In this document: in pieces, positions 36,526 through 44,926 of the stretch
Layout of the letters: each line of letters begins with the position of its first letter
How positions within the stretch are numbered: position 1 is the first letter of the stretch
Source: an uncultured Bacteroidia bacterium
GTDB taxonomy: Bacteria > Bacteroidota > Bacteroidia > Bacteroidales > UBA932
Direction: 5' to 3'
Assembly (NCBI GenBank): GCA_902780935.1
Contig: CACZHP010000019.1
Location: 1-56,371 of the forward strand
DNA length: 56,371 bases
Program-made: the position numbers and the translations under genes
The notes under the pieces: model-generated
Databases searched by the model: none
The model's input: the letters and a program-made list of their open reading frames with translations, nothing else
What the model was told of the DNA's origin: nothing

Positions 36526-37146
36526 TTAGAAGAGGTAAGCGATGCCAGCCTTGGCGTAGCTCTTGATGATCTTGGTACCGTCGTCGGAAGTGTCAAGGTT
36601 GAAGAGACCCTGGTCGTATCCGAGGGTGATCTGGATCTTGCTGATGTTCAGGCCAAGTCCACCACCGAGAAGGACGTTGGTACGGCTGAGGTTGCCGTCC
36701 TTGAACCTGTCAAACTTGCCAGAGGAAATGCCAGCGGCGGAAAGCTCGCTTGATGAAGCGATTCCGAACTGGGCGGTAGGACCTGCGAAAATGAAGAGCT
36801 TGGAGCTCTCGCCGAGATTGAATCCGAAATTGAAATACACGGGCACATTCACGTAATGCTCTCTCATCTTGGAACCGAGGTTAACACCGACAACACTGGT
36901 GCTCTCGTTGGACATGAGGAGTGAATAATACAGACCGGGGGCGATGCCGAAAGTACCGGCGATAGGAAGGTTGTAGGAAAAACCTGCATAAGCTCCGTTA
37001 GTGCCAATATCACCGAGGTCAGTTCCCTTCATTGAAATCGACTCATTTGAATGGAGGAATCCGGCGCCCACCTGCATCTGGGCGAAAGAGTTCGTGGCGA
37101 TGGTCATCATGACCGCGGCTGCGATAAGAGTAATGATTCTTTTCAT
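36526..37146 (-). CDS. Outer-membrane beta-barrel (porin-like) protein, tandem copy 1
   Basis: 206 residues. A signal peptide of about 22 residues ends in NSFAQ. Mature sequence has alternating strands with GFSYNLPI, FGIAPGLYYSLL, VNVPVYFNFGF, LFIFAGPTAQFG, LLGGGLGLN and a final AGIAYLF, ending in Phe as outer-membrane barrels do. It belongs to the small OmpA/OmpX-like barrel class; function unknown. Strong promoter upstream. Met 37146 is chosen because the upstream frame has no signal. Paralogous to the next gene. Confidence 0.85.
   Translation of the reverse strand: MKRIITLIAAAVMMTIATNSFAQMQVGAGFLHSNESISMKGTDLGDIGTNGAYAGFSYNLPIAGTFGIAPGLYYSLLMSNESTSVVGVNLGSKMREHYVNVPVYFNFGFNLGESSKLFIFAGPTAQFGIASSSELSAAGISSGKFDRFKDGNLSRTNVLLGGGLGLNISKIQITLGYDQGLFNLDTSDDGTKIIKSYAKAGIAYLF
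37075..37116. repeat. 42-base exact direct repeat, copy 1 (signal peptide region)
   Basis: Positions 37075-37116 are identical to 37762-37803. Both copies encode the signal-peptide C-region and first mature residue of the tandem barrel genes. Confidence 0.9.
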
Positions 37147-37169
37147 TTTTTTTTGCTTAAAAAAACGCG

Positions 37170-37201
37170 CAAATATAGGTATACCTAAATGAAAAAACAA
37201 A
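37170..37201 (-). promoter_or_regulatory. Consensus promoter of barrel copy 1
   Basis: On the minus strand TTTG (37198-37201), a 20-base spacer, then TATATTTG (37170-37177): an exact match to the Bacteroidota consensus, 23 bases before the ATG. So copy 1 is transcribed on its own, even though copy 2 ends directly upstream. Confidence 0.85.
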
Positions 37202-37212
37202 TCCAGGCTTTC

Positions 37213-37833
37213 CTAGAACATATAAGTGAGTCCTGACTTGATGTAACTCTTTCTCCTTGTCACATCGGAATCGGACGTGTCCATGTTGAAAAGGCCGTAG
37301 TCGTAGCCGGCGGAGATCATGATCTTGCCGATATTCACGCCCACTCCGCCTCCTATCAGGATATTGGTCCTGCTGTAGTTGGAATCCTTGTAATTGTCCT
37401 GTTTCCCTGATAAGTCGAGACTTTCAATGATATTCGTCGAATACTCGGTATGTGAATCGAGACCGAACTGGGCGGTCGGGCCGGCGAACAGGATGAGTTT
37501 GGCATTGTCCGTCAGGTTGAAACCGAAATTAAGGTAGACCGGGACATTGATGAAATGCTCTTTAGTCTTGGTGTCCACCATGCCGAAAAGGTTGTCTTTC
37601 GAGTAAAGGAAGGAGTAGGAGATTCCAGGGGCAATGCCGACAGCATCGGCGACAGGAATGTTATATGAGAAACCGAGGTAAAAGCCGTTTGAATTCATGT
37701 CCGTGGACACATCGCCGACAGAAACTTTGTCTGAGCCATTCAAATACCCCGCTCCTGCCGACATCTGGGCGAAAGAGTTCGTGGCGATGGTCATCATGAC
37801 CGCCGCCGCCAGAAGAGTGACGATTCTTTTCAT
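37213..37833 (-). CDS. Outer-membrane beta-barrel (porin-like) protein, tandem copy 2
   Basis: 206 residues, the same length as copy 1 and alignable along the whole length: signal peptide ending NSFAQ, GFSYNIPV, VGIAPGISYSFLYS, INVPVYLNFGFNL, LILFAGPTAQFGL, SRTNILIGGGVGVN and final SGLTYMF. The mature parts are clearly diverged from copy 1 while the signal peptides are nearly identical in DNA. Met 37833 is preferred since the upstream frame carries no signal. The -7 region of this copy is weak (a TAAATTCA-like site), unlike copy 1. Confidence 0.85.
   Translation of the reverse strand: MKRIVTLLAAAVMMTIATNSFAQMSAGAGYLNGSDKVSVGDVSTDMNSNGFYLGFSYNIPVADAVGIAPGISYSFLYSKDNLFGMVDTKTKEHFINVPVYLNFGFNLTDNAKLILFAGPTAQFGLDSHTEYSTNIIESLDLSGKQDNYKDSNYSRTNILIGGGVGVNIGKIMISAGYDYGLFNMDTSDSDVTRRKSYIKSGLTYMF
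37762..37803. repeat. 42-base exact direct repeat, copy 2 (signal peptide region)
   Basis: Identical to 37075-37116; see that entry. Confidence 0.9.
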
Positions 37834-37920
37834 GTTCTTTCTTGTTAAATTATTAGACGCCTTGAATTTAGCTATACTTCTTAAAAAAAGCAAATCCGCC
37901 CCCAGTAAGTCGAAGACAAG

Positions 37921-37958
37921 GTACGAGAAAAGGCGGCAAAAGCCGCCTTTTCTCGTAC
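37921..37958 (-). terminator. Terminator of tRNA-Arg, overlapping the tRNA 3' end
   Basis: A perfect 17-bp inverted repeat (37921-37937 with 37942-37958, AAAA between). Its core is GGCGGC/GCCGCC followed, on the minus strand, by CCTTTTCTCG. The outer three bases of the stem are shared with the last bases of tRNA-Arg. Confidence 0.85.
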
Positions 37959-38027
37959 CCCCATGGCGAATCGAACGCCAATCGTAGGAACCGGAATCCT
38001 AAATTCTATCCATTAAACTATGGGGGC
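37956..38027 (-). tRNA. tRNA-Arg (anticodon CCG)
   Basis: The minus strand gives a cloverleaf: acceptor GCCCCCA/TGGGGGT (one G-T pair), D-arm AGTTTAATGGATAGAAT, anticodon stem TAGGA/TCCTA around the loop TTCCGGT (anticodon CCG), and T-arm GGCGTTCGATTCGCC. The discriminator is A, and the next bases are CGA, so CCA is not encoded and must be added by the tRNA nucleotidyltransferase. Confidence 0.96.
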
Positions 38028-38117
38028 AATATCCAGGTTTTATGTAACCGGTTGCAAAAATACTAAATTGTAATCAAAATAGGAATTTTTATTCTCGGAT
38101 ATTCAAAGAATAAGTTG

Positions 38118-38125
38118 TATTTTTG
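38118..38125 (+). promoter_or_regulatory. -7 promoter element of fabD
   Basis: TATTTTTG, exact to the consensus. A weak TTCTCG (38092-38097) is the -33 candidate, 20 bases upstream. The fabD ATG follows after six bases. Confidence 0.7.
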
Positions 38126-38131
38126 TCAGAT

Positions 38132-39025
38132 ATGAAAAAAGCATACGTTTTTCCAGGCCAAGGGTCGCAGTTCCCCGGTATGGCGAAGGATCTCTACGAG
38201 AGCGGAGCGAAAGGTAAAGAGCTGCTTGACAGGGCCGATGAGGTCCTCGGATTCAAGATAACAGACATCATGTTTAACGGCACGGCTGACGACCTGAAGG
38301 CCACGAAGGTCACTCAGCCCGCTATATTCCTCCACTCTGTCGTACTGGCGAAGTGCTACGAAGGATTCGCTCCCGACATGGTCGCCGGCCACTCCCTCGG
38401 AGAGTTCTCCGCACTGGCCGCCGCCGGAGCGATGGCCTTTGAGGATGCCCTGAGGCTTGTCTCCATAAGGGCCACCGAGATGCAGAAGTGCTGCGAGAAG
38501 GTGCCCGGTGGCATGGCCGCCATCATCGGACTTCCGGACGAGAAGGTCGAGGAAATCTGCGCCGGCGTCGAGGGAATTGTCATTCCTGCTAACTTCAATT
38601 GCCACGGCCAGATAGTCATTTCCGGAGAGAAAGAGGCTATCGAGAAGGCCTGTGAGGCGGCGAAAGCCGCCGGAGCCAAGAGGGCTCTTCCCCTCCAGGT
38701 CGGCGGAGCTTTCCACTCTCCTCTCATGGAACCGGCCAGGGTCGAGCTCGGAAAGGCCATTGAGCGGACTGAGATCGTAGCCCCTGTCTGCCCCATTTAC
38801 CAGAATGTCACCGCTAAGCCCACGACTGATCCTGTCATTATCAAGGAAAACCTCCTGAAGCAGCTGACCTCTCCAGTAAGGTGGACAGCGACTGTCGAGA
38901 ACATGCTCGCTGACGGAGCCGGCTACTTTATGGAGATTGGTCCCGGGACCGTTCTCCAAGGCCTTGTCAAGAGAATCTCTGGAGGCACGGAAGGCATTGT
39001 CATTGAAGGACTTTCATCCCTTTAA
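38132..39025 (+). CDS. fabD: Malonyl-CoA:ACP transacylase FabD
   Basis: 297 residues: the N-terminal FPGQGSQFPGM, the nucleophile motif GHSLGEF (Ser near 90), the Arg segment SIRATEMQ, and GGAFHSPLM with the catalytic His near 198. It transfers malonyl groups from CoA to ACP for fatty-acid elongation. ATG 38132 is taken over TTG 38123, which lies in the promoter. The next gene, PFOR, starts 24 bases later, possibly in the same transcript. Confidence 0.96.
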   Translation: MKKAYVFPGQGSQFPGMAKDLYESGAKGKELLDRADEVLGFKITDIMFNGTADDLKATKVTQPAIFLHSVVLAKCYEGFAPDMVAGHSLGEFSALAAAGAMAFEDALRLVSIRATEMQKCCEKVPGGMAAIIGLPDEKVEEICAGVEGIVIPANFNCHGQIVISGEKEAIEKACEAAKAAGAKRALPLQVGGAFHSPLMEPARVELGKAIERTEIVAPVCPIYQNVTAKPTTDPVIIKENLLKQLTSPVRWTATVENMLADGAGYFMEIGPGTVLQGLVKRISGGTEGIVIEGLSSL

Positions 39026-39049
39026 CGATTATTCACATTTTTAAACGAT

Positions 39050-42000
39050 ATGGCAAAAGAAAAGAAATTCATCACTTGTGATGGTAACACCGCTGTGGCG
39101 AACGTCGCTTACCTTTTCAGCGAGAACGCCTGCATTTACCCTATCACTCCCTCTTCTCCCATGGCGGAGAACATCGACGAATGGGCTGCCCACGGGAAAA
39201 AGAACCTCTGGGGCGAGACTGTCAGCGTGACTGAGATGGAAAGTGAGGCCGGTGCCTCTGGAGCCGTCCACGGTTCCCTCCAGGCCGGTGTGCTCACCAC
39301 CACCTACACCGCTTCCCAGGGTCTTCTCCTGATGATCCCTAACATGTACAAGATCGCCGGTGAGCTTCTCCCCGGTGTCTTCCATGTCAGTGCCCGTGCC
39401 CTCGCATCCCACGCTCTCTCCATATTCGGAGACCACCAGGATGTCATGGCATGCCGCCAGACCGGCTTCGCCCTGCTCGCTTCCGGCTCAGTCCAGGAGG
39501 CCCAGGACATCGCCGCCGTCGCCCACCTCGCCGCCATCAAGTCCAGCGTTCCTTTCCTGCACTTTTTCGACGGTTTCCGCACCTCCCATGAGATCCAGAA
39601 GATCGAGGCTCTCGACGAGGAGGCCCTGAAGGGCATGGTCAGCGAGAAGGCTTTGAAGGCTTTCCGCGAGAGGGCCCTCAATCCTGACGCTCCCGTCACC
39701 AGGGGTACTGCCCAGAACGGTGACGTCTATTTCCAGGCCGTCGAGTCAAGGAACAACGTCTATGCCGGAGTTCCCGACATCGTCGCCAGGTACATGGGTG
39801 AGATCAGCGAGCTGACCGGCCGCGAGTACCGCCCGTTCACATATTACGGAGCCCCGGACGCTGAGAACATCATTGTCGCCATGGGTTCCGTCACCGAGAC
39901 CATCAAGGAGACTATCGACTACCTCGCCTCCCAGGGCAGGAAGTGCGGACTTGTCACTGTCCATCTCTACAGGCCTTTCGCCGAGAAGTACTTCATGAAG
40001 GTTCTACCCAAGACTGTCAAGAGAATCGCCGTCCTCGACCGCACCAAGGAGCCCGGAGCTCTCGGAGAGCCCCTCTTCCTCGATGTCAAGGCCCTCTTCC
40101 AGGGCAAGGAGGACTCCCCTCTCGTGATCGGTGGCCGTTATGGACTGTCCTCAAAGGACACCACTCCCGCCCAGATCGTCGCTGTCTATGACAACCTCGC
40201 TCTCAAGGAGCCCAAGGCCGACTTCACTATCGGCATCGTCGATGACGTGACCTTCAAGTCTCTCATGATCAAGGAGGAAATCTCCATCGTCAAGCCCGGC
40301 ACGACCGAGTGCAAGTTCTACGGACTCGGATCCGACGGTACTGTCGGCGCCAACAAGAACACCATCAAGATCATCGGAAGCCACACTCCCAAGTACTGCC
40401 AGGCCTACTTCGACTACGATTCCAAGAAGTCCGGCGGCTACACTTGCTCGCACCTTCGTTTCGGTGACCAGCCCATCAAGGCTCCTTACCTTGTGAGCAC
40501 TCCCGACTTCGTGGCCTGCCACGTGCCTTCCTATCTTTCCAAATATGATGTCCTCAAGGGCATCAAGGATGGCGGCACCCTCCTGCTTAACTCTCTTTGG
40601 GACGAGGCCGAGACAGTAAAGAGGATTCCCGACAACGTCAAGGCTGTCATCGGCAAGAAGCACATCAAGCTGTACATCATCAACGCCACCAAGATCGCCT
40701 CTGAGATCGGCCTCGGGAACAGGACCAACACGATCCTCCAGTCCGCCTTCTTCAAGATCACCGGCATCATCCCTTACGAGGAGGCCGTGAAGTACATGAA
40801 GGACGCCATCGTCAAGAGCTACGGCAAGAAGGGCGAGAATGTCGTGAATATGAACTACGCCGCTGTCGACCGCGGTGGTGAATATTCCGAGGTCACCATC
40901 CCCGCCGAGTGGGCCGGGATCAGCGCCAAGTTCGAGACTCCCAACAAGGACCGTCTGGCTCCCGCCTTCGTCAAGGAGATCGCCGACGTAGTCAACTCCC
41001 AGAACGGAGACTCGCTGCCTGTCAGCGCCTTCGTCCCCTACATGGACGGTACAATGCCTGCCGGGACTGCCGCTTACGAGAAGCGCGGTGTCGCCGTCAT
41101 GGTGCCCAGCTGGGATCCTGACAAGTGTATCCAGTGCAACACCTGCGCATTCGTCTGCCCCCACGCCGCCATCCGTCCGTTCCTTCTCACCGCCGAGGAG
41201 GCCGAGAAGGCTCCCGCAGGGCTCAAGAAGGCCGCCGGAAAGGCTGTCCTGAAGGAATATTCATTCGCCCTTGCCACCTCCGTGGACGATTGTACCGGTT
41301 GCGGCAACTGCGTGGATGTCTGCCCCGCCAAGGAGAAGGCCCTCACCATGGTTTCCGCCCTCGATCAGCATCAGGAGCAGGAGAACTTCAACTGGCTCCA
41401 CAGCAAGATCGGCTACAAGGACACTGTCGTCAACAAGGCAGCCAATGTGAAGAACTCCCAGTTCGCCCAGCCTCTGTTCGAGTTCAGCGGCGCCTGCGCC
41501 GGTTGCGGCGAGACCCCTTACATCAAGAATATCACCCAGCTCTTCGGAGACAGGATGATGATCGCCAACGCCACAGGTTGCTCCTCAATCTACGGAGCTT
41601 CCTTCCCGGCCTCCCCTTACTGCGTCAACGCCCAGGGACACGGCCCGGCATGGCAGAACTCCCTCTTCGAGGACAATGCCGAGTTCGGTCTTGGAATGAA
41701 GATCGGATCTGACAGGGCCCGTGAGACTGTGGCAGGCATCATGACCCAGATCCTCAGCTGCGATTGCTGCGGCGAGGAGATCAAGGCTCTCGCTCAGCAG
41801 TGGCTCGACAATAAGGAGAACGCCGCTGTGACCCGTGAGGTTGCCGACAAGATCGTTCCTCTCGCTGAGGAGTGCAAGTGCGACTGCGGCTCAAGGCTCC
41901 TCGAGTACAAGCGTTTCATCGCCGCCCGCAGCCAGTGGATCTTCGGTGGTGACGGTTGGGCCTACGACATCGGCTACGGCGGTCTGGATCATGTCCTCGC

Positions 42001-42577
42001 TTCCGGCAAGAATGTCAACGTCCTGGTTCTCGACACCGAGGTCTATTCCAACACTGGTGGACAGAGCTCCAAATCGACTCCTGCCGGCGCCATCGCCAAG
42101 TTCGCGGCCTCAGGTAAGAAGATCCGCAAGAAAGACCTCGGCATGATGGCCATCAGCTATGGCTACGTCTATGTCGCCCAGGTCGCCATGGGAGCTTCTC
42201 CCGCCCAGTACCTCAACGCGATCAAGGAGGCTGAGGCTTATGACGGACCTTCCCTCATCATCGCTTACGCCCCTTGTATCAACCACGGTCTGAAGGCCGG
42301 AATGGGACTGAGCCAGAAGGAGGAGAAACTCGCCGTCGATTGCGGTTACTGGCACCTCTACAGGTACAACCCGGATCTTGAGGCCCAGGGCAAGAACCCG
42401 TTCTCTCTCGACTCCAAGGAGCCCGACTGGACCAAGTTCCAGGACTTCCTCAAGGGCGAGGTCAGGTTCGCTTCCCTGTACAAACTCTTCCCGGACAAGG
42501 CTCAGGAGCTCCTGACCCTGACCGAGGAGTTTGCCAAGGTCCGCTACGGCACCTACGCCCGCCTCGCCGGGAAGTAG
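39050..42577 (+). CDS. nifJ: Pyruvate:ferredoxin (flavodoxin) oxidoreductase
   Basis: 1175 residues, the full single-chain PFOR length. Domain I-II pyrimidine-binding/transketolase-like parts come first (YPITPSSPMAE near 28, with the pyruvate-binding Thr). A ferredoxin domain carries two [4Fe-4S] clusters: Cys693, 696, 699, 703 and Cys748, 751, 754, 758. The C-terminal TPP-binding domain has the proximal-cluster CAGCGE (Cys816, 819) and GGDGWAYDIGYGG. It converts pyruvate and CoA into acetyl-CoA, CO2 and reduced ferredoxin, the central anaerobic reaction. A possible electron acceptor is the small ferredoxin at 50172-50345. Ends at a strong terminator. Confidence 0.97.
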   Translation: MAKEKKFITCDGNTAVANVAYLFSENACIYPITPSSPMAENIDEWAAHGKKNLWGETVSVTEMESEAGASGAVHGSLQAGVLTTTYTASQGLLLMIPNMYKIAGELLPGVFHVSARALASHALSIFGDHQDVMACRQTGFALLASGSVQEAQDIAAVAHLAAIKSSVPFLHFFDGFRTSHEIQKIEALDEEALKGMVSEKALKAFRERALNPDAPVTRGTAQNGDVYFQAVESRNNVYAGVPDIVARYMGEISELTGREYRPFTYYGAPDAENIIVAMGSVTETIKETIDYLASQGRKCGLVTVHLYRPFAEKYFMKVLPKTVKRIAVLDRTKEPGALGEPLFLDVKALFQGKEDSPLVIGGRYGLSSKDTTPAQIVAVYDNLALKEPKADFTIGIVDDVTFKSLMIKEEISIVKPGTTECKFYGLGSDGTVGANKNTIKIIGSHTPKYCQAYFDYDSKKSGGYTCSHLRFGDQPIKAPYLVSTPDFVACHVPSYLSKYDVLKGIKDGGTLLLNSLWDEAETVKRIPDNVKAVIGKKHIKLYIINATKIASEIGLGNRTNTILQSAFFKITGIIPYEEAVKYMKDAIVKSYGKKGENVVNMNYAAVDRGGEYSEVTIPAEWAGISAKFETPNKDRLAPAFVKEIADVVNSQNGDSLPVSAFVPYMDGTMPAGTAAYEKRGVAVMVPSWDPDKCIQCNTCAFVCPHAAIRPFLLTAEEAEKAPAGLKKAAGKAVLKEYSFALATSVDDCTGCGNCVDVCPAKEKALTMVSALDQHQEQENFNWLHSKIGYKDTVVNKAANVKNSQFAQPLFEFSGACAGCGETPYIKNITQLFGDRMMIANATGCSSIYGASFPASPYCVNAQGHGPAWQNSLFEDNAEFGLGMKIGSDRARETVAGIMTQILSCDCCGEEIKALAQQWLDNKENAAVTREVADKIVPLAEECKCDCGSRLLEYKRFIAARSQWIFGGDGWAYDIGYGGLDHVLASGKNVNVLVLDTEVYSNTGGQSSKSTPAGAIAKFAASGKKIRKKDLGMMAISYGYVYVAQVAMGASPAQYLNAIKEAEAYDGPSLIIAYAPCINHGLKAGMGLSQKEEKLAVDCGYWHLYRYNPDLEAQGKNPFSLDSKEPDWTKFQDFLKGEVRFASLYKLFPDKAQELLTLTEEFAKVRYGTYARLAGK

Positions 42578-42589
42578 TGATACCTCATA

Positions 42590-42627
42590 AACAAAAGAGC
42601 GCGGCCAGATAGCCGCGCTCTTTTGTT
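42590..42627. terminator. Bidirectional terminator between nifJ and the YARHG gene
   Basis: A perfect 16-bp stem (42590-42605 with 42612-42627) and a 6-base loop. The arms start with AACAAAAG and end with CTTTTGTT, so both directions exit through T-rich sequence (TTTTGTTATTTATT on plus, TTTTGTTTATG on minus). It reaches within three bases of the convergent gene's stop codon. Confidence 0.9.
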
Positions 42628-42629
42628 AT

Positions 42630-43574
42630 TTATTCATTGACGTAGTCGTCGTGGCCGGGTTCGGCTTCGGCGGCTTTGATCATCTCGATGTTTAGCTGCT
42701 CGACGAAGGATAGCTTTATGGCGTCGTTATTCTGCGGCATGTACCAGTCCTGGCTCCCGAAATATGTCTGAAGATCGCTGGACTGGAAACGGTAACCGTG
42801 ACGGGCAAGAATCGTGTTGCGCATTATCCGCAGCGTGGACTTCTTGTAGTTCCTAAGGATGAACTTGTTAAGGAGAAGATAGGAAGCGAAATTGAAACGC
42901 GGAGTGTACCGATCGCTGGGCACCAAAGAGTACGGCCCGTCAGTGGTCTTGAATATTCCATATTCATCAAATGATCCCGAATAGACCTTGAATCCCTCAA
43001 GGGTCGGGACAAGCTGCCAATAGCCGTCCAGAGAGGTTCCCTCGACTTTCATCACCCCGATAACAATATCGTTGAAAGTCATCACCTCATAACGCCCCCT
43101 GCTTCCAGCGACCACAAGGGCGTCGTCCTTGATTTCGACTTCGTAGCCATAAGGGTCAGTCTTATAAAGGCCCTTGATCTGCGGGATCCAGCCCCAGATG
43201 TTGTTGAAGCGGCTGTCGTCAGGGGTCATCACAAGAATATTGTCCAGCATGGTGGGTCCATCATAGACGCATAAGACTGTCATACCATCCTGGTGGCGAT
43301 ACTTCACGTTCTGGCCTGGACCGAAAGGATTGACAGCACCCTCATTCGAGCCTTCGGCGACAGTGTAGGCCCCTGGCTGACCTTCTTTAGGGACCAGCAC
43401 GAACTCCATCTCCTGTCCCTCGGCCATAGCCTCCATCAGGACAGATCCATCCTGACGAACAGTGGCCTCATAATCAATAGAACCGTCGTACCATAAAGTC
43501 CCAGACTTTATGCCCTGCGCCTGAAGCGAAAGAGCCGTCAAAAGGGCAGCTCCTAAAACAAATATCTTATTCAT
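42630..43574 (-). CDS. Exported YARHG-domain protein
   Basis: 314 residues. A signal peptide (MNKIFVLGAALLTALSLQAQ) is followed by a beta-rich middle of unknown type. The C-terminal about 85 residues hold a YARHG domain with RIMRNTILARHGYRF and SQDWYMPQ, a putative extracellular or cell-wall-associated module. Met 43574 is chosen: the longer frame to 43745 lacks a signal and lies in the upstream gene. The first codons overlap the end of the upstream lipoprotein gene by eight bases, so the two are likely translated together. Function unknown. Confidence 0.8.
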   Translation of the reverse strand: MNKIFVLGAALLTALSLQAQGIKSGTLWYDGSIDYEATVRQDGSVLMEAMAEGQEMEFVLVPKEGQPGAYTVAEGSNEGAVNPFGPGQNVKYRHQDGMTVLCVYDGPTMLDNILVMTPDDSRFNNIWGWIPQIKGLYKTDPYGYEVEIKDDALVVAGSRGRYEVMTFNDIVIGVMKVEGTSLDGYWQLVPTLEGFKVYSGSFDEYGIFKTTDGPYSLVPSDRYTPRFNFASYLLLNKFILRNYKKSTLRIMRNTILARHGYRFQSSDLQTYFGSQDWYMPQNNDAIKLSFVEQLNIEMIKAAEAEPGHDDYVNE

Positions 43575-44781
43575 CTCCAAGTACTTTTTCTGAAACAAAT
43601 TTGCCGTCAATAGTATAGACCTTCTCGACCGAATACCGGCCGCCTTCCTCATGGTAGCGGTATGCCCCGAGGTGGATCTTCTTTCCAGGAACATCAAACG
43701 AGATGAATCCCTCCGTCGAAGGGAACTGGATGGCCTTGACATCATCCGGATCGCTCACATCCAGGATGTAAGACCAGACATTCCTGGCGTCCGGACATCC
43801 GTCAACATAGAACAGGTCCGCGTTCCAGGGAACTGGAATGATGTTATCCGCGCAGGCGATATCACCTGAGTCAACCCTGACCGGGATAGCGTTCCCGTCC
43901 TTCATCAAAGCCCACTTTGGTTCCGCTGAAACGAATGTTGTGCAGATCCAATGGGTTTCCTCAGCCTCTCCCCTATCCTTGATCCATAGTGCCAGAACCT
44001 CAGGATCCTCCTCGGAAGCCGGACGAGCAACCGATGTATAGAACCGGTAATGGTCCGACTCCGCCCGCAAGACAGCGCCTTCCGGAAGCGGATCGTAGTC
44101 TTCCTCATATTCGGGATAGATGTACTCGTTGCTGGAACCGCTGAAGACATGCTCCGTACCATTGAAGGTAAAATGATGATAAAGAGTCGGATAACTATCA
44201 TCCGGAGAGGTCTCCACGATGATGATGTCCTGGTCATATTCACCTTCCGTCAACCAATATGTCAGGATGGAGCCCTCATGTTGAGGCTTGAAATCGGAAT
44301 ATGGTTCATCCTCTGGAGTCATGATGCCGGTTGAGGGATCATAGTCATAGAAACAACAGAACTCAATCTCCTCAGGATTAACTTGTTCCAACAACACAGC
44401 AAAAAGGGTGTGGCCGTTCTCCCTTGAATATATCCTGGCCCCTGTCCTCTGGTCGCCGGTATCGCCGTGATCATAAGAAGCCACATTGAAATCCTCGCAA
44501 TCCACGAATACCCTCCCGGAGCCTCCCTCCGTGACATCATTCGAGACAAAAAGCCTGTCCCCCGCCTCAGTGATGATGGAATCCGCCCCGGCGGATGGCC
44601 AGACCTCATTGAACGCCCTGAGCAGCTGCATCACATTAGGATGAGCGCCAAGATTCTTGGTCGAAATAGTTTTTCCTCGCCACCCGTCACGGATAGTCGC
44701 GATATTGACAGTCTCGCTCTTGGGAGCCCAAGCGCAACAAGCAAGCAAGAGGGCGAATGAAATGAATAGTGTTTTCTTCAT
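43567..44781 (-). CDS. Uncharacterised lipoprotein
   Basis: 404 residues. MKKTLFISFALLLACCAW is a lipoprotein signal with two candidate Cys residues (15 and 16). The rest is acidic and beta-rich, with no family I can name; aromatic/Asp clusters such as FCCFYDYDPSTG and EYIYPEYEEDYDPL are conspicuous. Coupled by an eight-base overlap to the YARHG gene that follows. No clear -7 promoter upstream. Both proteins would be in the envelope and may act together, which is inference. Confidence 0.7.
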   Translation of the reverse strand: MKKTLFISFALLLACCAWAPKSETVNIATIRDGWRGKTISTKNLGAHPNVMQLLRAFNEVWPSAGADSIITEAGDRLFVSNDVTEGGSGRVFVDCEDFNVASYDHGDTGDQRTGARIYSRENGHTLFAVLLEQVNPEEIEFCCFYDYDPSTGIMTPEDEPYSDFKPQHEGSILTYWLTEGEYDQDIIIVETSPDDSYPTLYHHFTFNGTEHVFSGSSNEYIYPEYEEDYDPLPEGAVLRAESDHYRFYTSVARPASEEDPEVLALWIKDRGEAEETHWICTTFVSAEPKWALMKDGNAIPVRVDSGDIACADNIIPVPWNADLFYVDGCPDARNVWSYILDVSDPDDVKAIQFPSTEGFISFDVPGKKIHLGAYRYHEEGGRYSVEKVYTIDGKFVSEKVLGDE

Positions 44782-44848
44782 AATGGCCTAATATACAAAA
44801 AAAATTGTGGATGTGGAGTAGAAACTGTTGATTAACTGAATAATACAA

Positions 44849-44882
44849 AAACAGATGGTTCCCAATTGAGCACCATCTGTTT
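44849..44882 (-). terminator. Terminator of the NfeD-flotillin-Xre operon
   Basis: A perfect 11-bp stem (44849-44859 with 44872-44882) and a 12-base loop, followed on the minus strand by TTTTTGTATT. It lies about 45 bases after the Xre gene stop. Confidence 0.85.
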
Positions 44883-44926
44883 CAGCATAATATTGATTTA
44901 CAACAGCTTCCGTATCACGAATGCCT

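Noticed and set aside
40151-41164. A 337-codon open frame antisense to the PFOR gene
   Set aside because: Shadow of a strongly biased coding strand; the plus-strand protein is complete with all cluster cysteines.
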